64,000 nt of DNA, taken from NCBI RefSeq assembly GCF_028622875.1, contig NZ_CP117709.1, positions 4,157,001 through 4,221,000 of the forward strand. The letters are read 5' to 3'. Shown piece by piece: positions 59,436 to 64,000 of the stretch. Position 1 is the stretch's first letter; the number at the start of each line of letters is the position of its first letter. Under the pieces are notes generated by a model that was not told the DNA's origin, made no database searches, and saw nothing but the letters and a program-made list of their open reading frames with translations. The DNA is from Streptomyces sp. MMBL 11-1 (GTDB lineage Bacteria > Actinomycetota > Actinomycetes > Streptomycetales > Streptomycetaceae). Made by a program: the position numbers and the translations under genes.

Positions 59436-60757
59436 GCCCGCACGCGACCGCCGCCGCCGCCCCGGACGCGGCCGCGGGGCGGGTGAGCGTGCTCGCCAAC
59501 GGACTGCGGGTGTGCGCGGAGGCGGTCCCGCAGTACGGGCGCGGCCTCGCCGCCGTCGCCCTGACCGTGGCGGCCGGAGGGGACGACGACCCCGCCGGGC
59601 GGCACGGCACGGCGCATCTCGTCGAGCACCTGATGTTCCCCCGCTCCGGCCCGGGCGCCGGCGACGGGGGAGGCCACGCGGCCCTGGTCGAGGGCGCGGG
59701 CGGGGTCTGCAACGCCGAGACCCACCGCGACCACACCGTCTTCCACACCACGGTCCCCGCCGGTCTCCTGCCGGCCGTCCTGGCGGCGGAGGCGCGCCGC
59801 CTGCTCGGCTTCGCGCCCACCCGGGACGTGATCCGCACCGAGACCGCCGTCATCGCCGAGGAGATCCGCGGGGCGGGGCCCGGCGGCCGGTACTGGGAGG
59901 CGGCGCTGGACGGGCTCTACCCGGGAAGCAGGGACAGCTTCGGTACGGCCGCCGAGCTGGACGGCATCGGCGCCGACGAGGCCGAACGCTTCCAGCGCAC
60001 CCACTACACGCCCCGGCGGATGGTCCTGTCGGTCGTCGGGGACATCGATCCCGCGCGCGTCACAGCGGCGGCGCACGAACTCTTCGCCCCGCTCGGCCCC
60101 CCGGCCGCGCACGGCTCCGGGGGGTCGCCCGTACGGTCCCGGCCGCCCGCCCCGGCCCCCGGTCCGCTCCTTGAGATCCGTACCGCGCCCGTGCCCGGCC
60201 CCACGCCAGGCGTGGTGATCGGACACCGTCTGCCCGCCCCGGTCGCCGAACGCCCCGCGTACCTCGCCCAGGTCGTTCTGGCGCAGGTGCTCGGCCGGTC
60301 CCGGCTGCCGGCGGTGGCGCGGTCGGCGCGGGACGGGCATCGCCTTACTTTCGCGACCGTCACCTGCGGCTACCACGGCCAGTGGCTCGCCTCGGCCGCC
60401 CCCGATCTGACCCTCGCGGTGCTCGGCCGCGCGCCCGGCACCGGCGTCGACGCGGCGGCCGGCGTCTGGCGGTCCGTCCTGCGGACGCTCGCGGACCGGC
60501 CGCCTTCCGAGGCCGAGCACCGGCGGGCGGTGAACTCCCTGCTGGTCGCCGTCCACCGGCAGACCGACTCGCTCCCCGCCCGCGCCGTCGCCCTCGGCCG
60601 CGCCGCCCTGCTCCTGCCGGGGTCCGCCGGGCCCGACGGGCTCCCCGAGGAGCTGCGGGCCACCACCCCCGCGCAGGTGGCGGACGCGGCCCGCGCCCTG
60701 CTGGACGGGCCCACCACCGTGACCGAACTCGTCGCCCGGGAAGGCGCCGCCGGATGA
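59432..60757 (+). CDS. M16 zinc metallopeptidase, catalytic subunit
   Basis: A 441-aa M16B peptidase. The inverted zinc motif HLVEHLMF (HxxEH, about residues 62-66) is intact, with the third ligand in RTETAVIAEEIRG about 75 residues later. It is paired with the next gene, which lacks the motif, as in heterodimeric M16B enzymes. In RiPP clusters such pairs remove the leader. It overlaps both neighbours by 4 bp. Confidence 0.85.
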   Translation: MSPHATAAAAPDAAAGRVSVLANGLRVCAEAVPQYGRGLAAVALTVAAGGDDDPAGRHGTAHLVEHLMFPRSGPGAGDGGGHAALVEGAGGVCNAETHRDHTVFHTTVPAGLLPAVLAAEARRLLGFAPTRDVIRTETAVIAEEIRGAGPGGRYWEAALDGLYPGSRDSFGTAAELDGIGADEAERFQRTHYTPRRMVLSVVGDIDPARVTAAAHELFAPLGPPAAHGSGGSPVRSRPPAPAPGPLLEIRTAPVPGPTPGVVIGHRLPAPVAERPAYLAQVVLAQVLGRSRLPAVARSARDGHRLTFATVTCGYHGQWLASAAPDLTLAVLGRAPGTGVDAAAGVWRSVLRTLADRPPSEAEHRRAVNSLLVAVHRQTDSLPARAVALGRAALLLPGSAGPDGLPEELRATTPAQVADAARALLDGPTTVTELVAREGAAG

Positions 60758-62259
60758 ACCGCACCACCGCCGCCGTCCTGCCCACCGGGCTGCGCGTCCT
60801 CGCGACGCACGCCCCCGGCGCCCCCCTCGCGGAGCTGCGCCTCGTCATCCCCTACGCGCGCACCGAACCGGGCCTCGCCGCCGCCCAGGAGCTCCTCGCG
60901 GCCTGTCTCGGGACGGGCAGCCGGGACCGTGACCGTCAGGAGATCGCCGACCGCGCCGCCGACCTCGGCGCCGAGATCAGCACCGTCGTCACCGCCGAGT
61001 CCCTGATCCTCTCGGTCAGCGTGCTCGCGCCGGGCCTCCCCGGTGCGCTCGACCTGCTGGCCGAGCTGCTCGTACGGCCGCGGTACGAGGCGGGGGAGGT
61101 GGCCCTCGCCCAGCGCCGGGCGGCCGCCGCTCCCCGGGCCCCCGCGCGCCGCGTACGGCTGCGTCGTGCCGCGCTCGCGCACGGCTTCGGGCCGCACCCG
61201 CTGTCCTCCCGCTCCGGTGGTACGGCACCGCTTCTGGACGTGGTCTCCCTGGCGCCCGATGACCTCGGGGCCCTTCACGCGCGCGCCGTCGTGCCCGGCG
61301 GGTCGTCACTCGTCGTCCTGGCGGGCGCCGAGCCGGACACCGTGCTGCGCCTGGCGGGCGAGCGGCTCGCGCCCTGGACGGGCGGCCCGTCGGGTCTGAC
61401 CCTCCCGCGCTTCACGCGTCAGGACCCCCGGCCGGGGCGGGTCCGGCTCGACGTCGTCGAGGGCGGTGACGGGAGCGGCATTGACGCGAGCGGCTGCGAC
61501 GGGAGCGGCCGGAGCGGCGGCACCGGCGGCACCGGCGGGGGCCGTACGGCCGGGCCCGGTGACCAGGCTCTCGTCCTGGCCGTTGGTCCCTCCGTCCCCA
61601 CCGCCGACCCGGAGCACGCCCCGTTCCACCTGGCTCAGCTGCTGCTGGGCGGTTACGCCTCCGGCCGCCTCGGCCGTCGGATCCGGGACCGGCACGGGCT
61701 CGCGTACGCGGTCTCCGCCCGGCTCCGCGAGAACGGGGCGGGCGGCTGGCTGGAGATCGAGTGCGCGGGCGCACCGGGCAGCGCGGACCGGATCTCCGGT
61801 GAGATCACCCGGTGCCTCCGGGAGCTCGCCGCCCGGGGCCCGTCCCCGGCGGAGGTGGACCGCGCCCGCGCCTACGCGACCGGCTTCACCCGCTTCGCCC
61901 TGGCGACCCGCGCCGAGGAGGCGAGCGCGCTGGCGGGCTTCGCCGCGGCGGGGCTGGAGCCGGACTGGCTCGACGGCTATCGGGACCGTCTCGCGGCCGT
62001 CACCCCCGCCCAGGTGGTGGCTGCCGCGCGCCGGCTGGACCCCGGCCGGGCCGTCATGGCGACATACGAGCCGGCCTCCGCCCCGGCCCCGGACCGGCCC
62101 CCGCACGGCCTGTCCGCCTCCGCCCCGGCCCCGGACCGGCCCCCGCACGGCCTGTCCGCCTCGGCCCCGGGCCGGTCCGCCGGAACCGGCGGCCCCGCGC
62201 TGCCCGGGGGTTCCGGCGGGCCTCTTGAACTCCGCGATCAGAAGGGTGACCACCGGTGA
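60754..62259 (+). CDS. M16 peptidase-like protein, non-catalytic subunit
   Basis: A 501-aa M16 homologue without HxxEH (the equivalent region reads AAQELLAACLGTG). It keeps the substrate-side loop LGRRIRDRHGLAYAVSARLR typical of the partner subunit. A Gly/Ser-rich insertion lies at about 240-265. The C-terminus has a 13-residue repeat (APAPDRPPHGLSA twice) that appears to be recent expansion. It presumably forms the active chamber with the preceding subunit. 4-bp overlaps on both sides. Confidence 0.82.
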   Translation: MNRTTAAVLPTGLRVLATHAPGAPLAELRLVIPYARTEPGLAAAQELLAACLGTGSRDRDRQEIADRAADLGAEISTVVTAESLILSVSVLAPGLPGALDLLAELLVRPRYEAGEVALAQRRAAAAPRAPARRVRLRRAALAHGFGPHPLSSRSGGTAPLLDVVSLAPDDLGALHARAVVPGGSSLVVLAGAEPDTVLRLAGERLAPWTGGPSGLTLPRFTRQDPRPGRVRLDVVEGGDGSGIDASGCDGSGRSGGTGGTGGGRTAGPGDQALVLAVGPSVPTADPEHAPFHLAQLLLGGYASGRLGRRIRDRHGLAYAVSARLRENGAGGWLEIECAGAPGSADRISGEITRCLRELAARGPSPAEVDRARAYATGFTRFALATRAEEASALAGFAAAGLEPDWLDGYRDRLAAVTPAQVVAAARRLDPGRAVMATYEPASAPAPDRPPHGLSASAPAPDRPPHGLSASAPGRSAGTGGPALPGGSGGPLELRDQKGDHR

Positions 62260-63281
62260 ACCCGGCCGTTCTCTACCCGCTCCAGCCCGACCACCCCGAA
62301 CTGGTCGCCCCCTTCGCGGCGCTCGTCGGGCGCTCGGAGGCCCGGCGCCTGTGGATGTGCCAGTCCTTCCGGGCCGAGACCCACCAGACGCTCGCCTATC
62401 TGGCGGGCGCGGGGCACACGGTCCCGGTCGGGATGAGTGTGACGCTGCTCCCGCTGCGTCACCCCTACGAGGCGGCGCTCCAGGCCCGGTCGCTGGCGCT
62501 GCTCACCGGCGAACCGGTCGTCGCGGGTTTCGGCATCGGCAACCCGGACTTCGTGGCCGGGCTGGCCGGGCGCCCCTACGCCAGCCCGCGCACCGCGGTC
62601 CGCGACTATCTGAGGTCGGTACGCGCCCTCCTGGACGGCGAGCCGGTGGCGGCCAGCGGCCCGTACCACCACCTCCACGGCACGTTGCCGGAGCTTCCGC
62701 ACGCGCCGCGGGTCGAGGTGGGCGCGGGGGTGCTCCGGCCCGGCATGGCGCGTACCGCCGGTGAGGTGGCGGATGTCGCCGTCACGTGGATGACGCCACC
62801 CGCCTACGTGGCGGGCACGCTGCTCCCGGCGCTCCAGGAGGGCGCGGCGGAAGCGGGCAGGCCACGGCCGCCCCGCCTCGCGACCTCCGTCCACGTCGTC
62901 GTCGACCGTCCCGGCCGTGACGTCCGGGGCATGGCGTACGCCGCGACCGCCGGCCATGTGGCGACGCCGCACTACGCGGCGATGCTCCGTGCCGCCGGAC
63001 TGGACCTGGATCCGCACGACCCGGCGGGCACCGTGGACGCCCTGCTGCGCGACCGGGTGGTGGTGGCGGGGAGCCCCGAGGAGATCGCCGGCACGCTCGA
63101 CGAGTACCGGCGGGCCGGGGTGGACGAGGTGCTGCTCAACCCCACCGGGGTCCTGCTCGGAGAGGGTGTGCACGCGGCCGTGGCGGATCTTGAGGAGATC
63201 GTCGGAGCCTGTCGCAGCTTCCTGCCGGACCACCAGCAGGAAGCTGCGTCCGCCGGGCCGCCGGAGCGGCCCGGCGGCTGA
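62256..63281 (+). CDS. Luciferase-like F420-dependent oxidoreductase (LxmJ-like)
   Basis: A 341-aa TIM-barrel flavin/F420 enzyme of the LLM class: VPVGMSVTLLPLRHPYEAAL, VVAGFGIGNPDFVAGLAGRP, TAGEVADVAVTWMTPPAYVA and VVVAGSPEEIAGTLDEYRRA. In lexapeptide biosynthesis the homologue LxmJ uses F420H2 to reduce dehydroalanine to D-alanine. Its GTG overlaps the upstream stop as GTGA. A perfect hairpin covers its last codons. Confidence 0.82.
   Translation: MNPAVLYPLQPDHPELVAPFAALVGRSEARRLWMCQSFRAETHQTLAYLAGAGHTVPVGMSVTLLPLRHPYEAALQARSLALLTGEPVVAGFGIGNPDFVAGLAGRPYASPRTAVRDYLRSVRALLDGEPVAASGPYHHLHGTLPELPHAPRVEVGAGVLRPGMARTAGEVADVAVTWMTPPAYVAGTLLPALQEGAAEAGRPRPPRLATSVHVVVDRPGRDVRGMAYAATAGHVATPHYAAMLRAAGLDLDPHDPAGTVDALLRDRVVVAGSPEEIAGTLDEYRRAGVDEVLLNPTGVLLGEGVHAAVADLEEIVGACRSFLPDHQQEAASAGPPERPGG
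63250..63277 (+). terminator. Hairpin at the 3' end of the luciferase-like gene
   Basis: An 11-bp perfect stem (CCGCCGGGCCG and its complement) with a 6-nt loop inside the last codons. It probably reduces read-through to the following transporter genes. Confidence 0.55.
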
Positions 63282-63301
63282 TTGGCTGAAGTCCCCCAGC
63301 G

Positions 63302-63523
63302 GTGACCCAGCAGGCGCGGTGCGCGGCCTGCGGCCGTGGCGACGGACAGCCGCGCCCGCGGCCGTGCGGCGCGTGGCCGTGCGCTCCGTGGGAGCCGAGC
63401 CCGTGGCCGTCCGGCCCGTGGCGGTCGCGCTCGTGGCCGCCGCGCTCGTGGCCGCGGCGCTCCGTGGCCGCGTCATCCGCAGGAGCCCCCTTCCCTCTCC
63501 CCACGACGACGGAACCCCCATGA
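63302..63523 (+). CDS. Possible 73-aa ORF coupled to the ABC ATPase
   Basis: A GTG-started frame whose stop overlaps the next ATG as ATGA (63520-63523), like the other genes of this cluster. The product is Trp/Pro/Arg-rich with CAACGRGDG at the start, and much of it comes from a CCGTGGCCG-type DNA repeat. No ribosome site is visible. It may be only a repetitive intergenic stretch. Confidence 0.25.
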   Translation: MTQQARCAACGRGDGQPRPRPCGAWPCAPWEPSPWPSGPWRSRSWPPRSWPRRSVAASSAGAPFPLPTTTEPP

Positions 63524-64000
63524 CCGAACAGCAGGACAGGACAGAACACGTGCGACCAGAACATCCGCCCCGGGCAGGCGGCAGCGTCGTCTTCTCCAAC
63601 GTGACGAAGACGTTCGGCGGCCAGAAGGCACTCGACGACGTCAGCTTCGCGCTGCGGCCGGGCAAGGTCACCGGTCTGCTCGGCCCCAACGGCGCGGGCA
63701 AGAGCACGCTGCTGCGGATCCTGCTCGGGCTGGCCCGCCCCGACGCGGGGACCGCGCAGGTCCTGGGCGGGGAGCCGCTGTCCGTTCCGGAGCAGGCGCG
63801 GCGGGTCGGCGTGGTCATGGACGCGATCGGCTTCCACCCGCGCGTGACGGTCCGCCGTCAGCTGGAGATCTCGGCCCGTTCCCTGGGGCTGCCGTCCTCG
63901 CGCATCGCCGAGGTGATCGACCAGGTCGGTCTCGACGGTGCGGAGCGCAAGCGGGTGAAGGCGTGCTCCACCGGCATGCGACAGCGGCTCGCGCTCGCCG
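63520..64000 (+). CDS. ABC transporter ATP-binding protein (5' part)
   Basis: The first 160 residues of an ATPase. Walker A is LLGPNGAGKSTLLRILLGLA, the Q-loop side reads VGVVMDAIGFHPRVTVRRQL, and the signature approaches at ACSTGMRQRLALA where the window ends. The DrrA/BcrA-like type suggests export or self-immunity for the lanthipeptide. The ATG at 63520 is chosen; a GTG at 63550 is in frame. Confidence 0.85.
   Translation, partial: MTEQQDRTEHVRPEHPPRAGGSVVFSNVTKTFGGQKALDDVSFALRPGKVTGLLGPNGAGKSTLLRILLGLARPDAGTAQVLGGEPLSVPEQARRVGVVMDAIGFHPRVTVRRQLEISARSLGLPSSRIAEVIDQVGLDGAERKRVKACSTGMRQRLALA

Overview
The window is a high-GC actinobacterial chromosome segment, almost certainly Streptomyces. 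The evidence is the extreme third-position GC, many GTG starts, GTGA/ATGA overlaps between genes, an AfsR-type SARP regulator, a dnaK-grpE-dnaJ-hspR operon with HAIR operators, and a CebR-like box before a lytic polysaccharide monooxygenase. No species can be named from this sequence.

Layout. 1-15.8 kb is ordinary accessory chromosome. It holds a lipoprotein (cut by the window edge), a SARP-NB-ARC-TPR regulator, a TetR/MFS/SDR group whose transporter is internally shortened, a thioredoxin-fold protein lacking CxxC, and a PucR-type regulator divergent from a ferredoxin-reductase plus fatty-acid-desaturase pair. It also holds a cellulose/chitin-oxidation pair (AA10 LPMO and a PQQ-type sugar dehydrogenase with a CBM2), separated by four 47-bp hairpin repeats. 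16.4-22.8 kb is a polymorphic-toxin operon on the minus strand: SseB-like protein, WXG/ESX-like protein, 1588-aa RHS protein with a variable toxin tip, and a putative immunity protein.

22.9-38.2 kb is a mobile-element region at a tRNA-Gly(UCC) gene. The intact tRNA is at 38092-38162. Two copies of its 3' half lie at about 22.95 and 25.76 kb, so two elements appear to sit in tandem. The first (about 2.8 kb) carries a broken PIN toxin and an ECF sigma factor with a CU044_5270-type partner. The second (12.33 kb, bounded by perfect 119-bp direct repeats) carries a Gabija-like operon (OLD nuclease and UvrD helicase) extended by a DUF3800 gene and two tiny translationally coupled ORFs not longer than 49 codons. 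It also carries a MazG-like protein, a nucleotide-sugar dehydrogenase, a SIR2-like protein, two small hypothetical proteins, an XRE regulator broken by a one-base frameshift, and a 6PGDH-like dehydrogenase. No integrase is visible in either element.

38.2-49 kb is core genome: dcd, a phosphoribosyltransferase, a Yip1-like membrane protein, a large iron-sulfur oxidoreductase, a sugar transferase, and the DnaK chaperone operon ending in its own repressor gene hspR.

49-64 kb is a RiPP biosynthetic cluster best read as a class V lanthipeptide (lexapeptide-like) locus. It has two regulators, an exporter ABC protein, a 71-aa precursor ending in Cys, a Cys decarboxylase flavoprotein, three synthetase components (including APH-kinase-like and HopA1-like proteins), a methyltransferase, an active/inactive pair of M16 proteases, a luciferase-like F420 reductase, and the start of a second ABC transporter. 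These genes are chained by 4-bp overlaps. Together they would phosphorylate, eliminate and cyclise Ser/Thr/Cys residues, form a C-terminal AviMeCys, methylate the N-terminus, reduce Dha to D-Ala, remove the leader and export the product.
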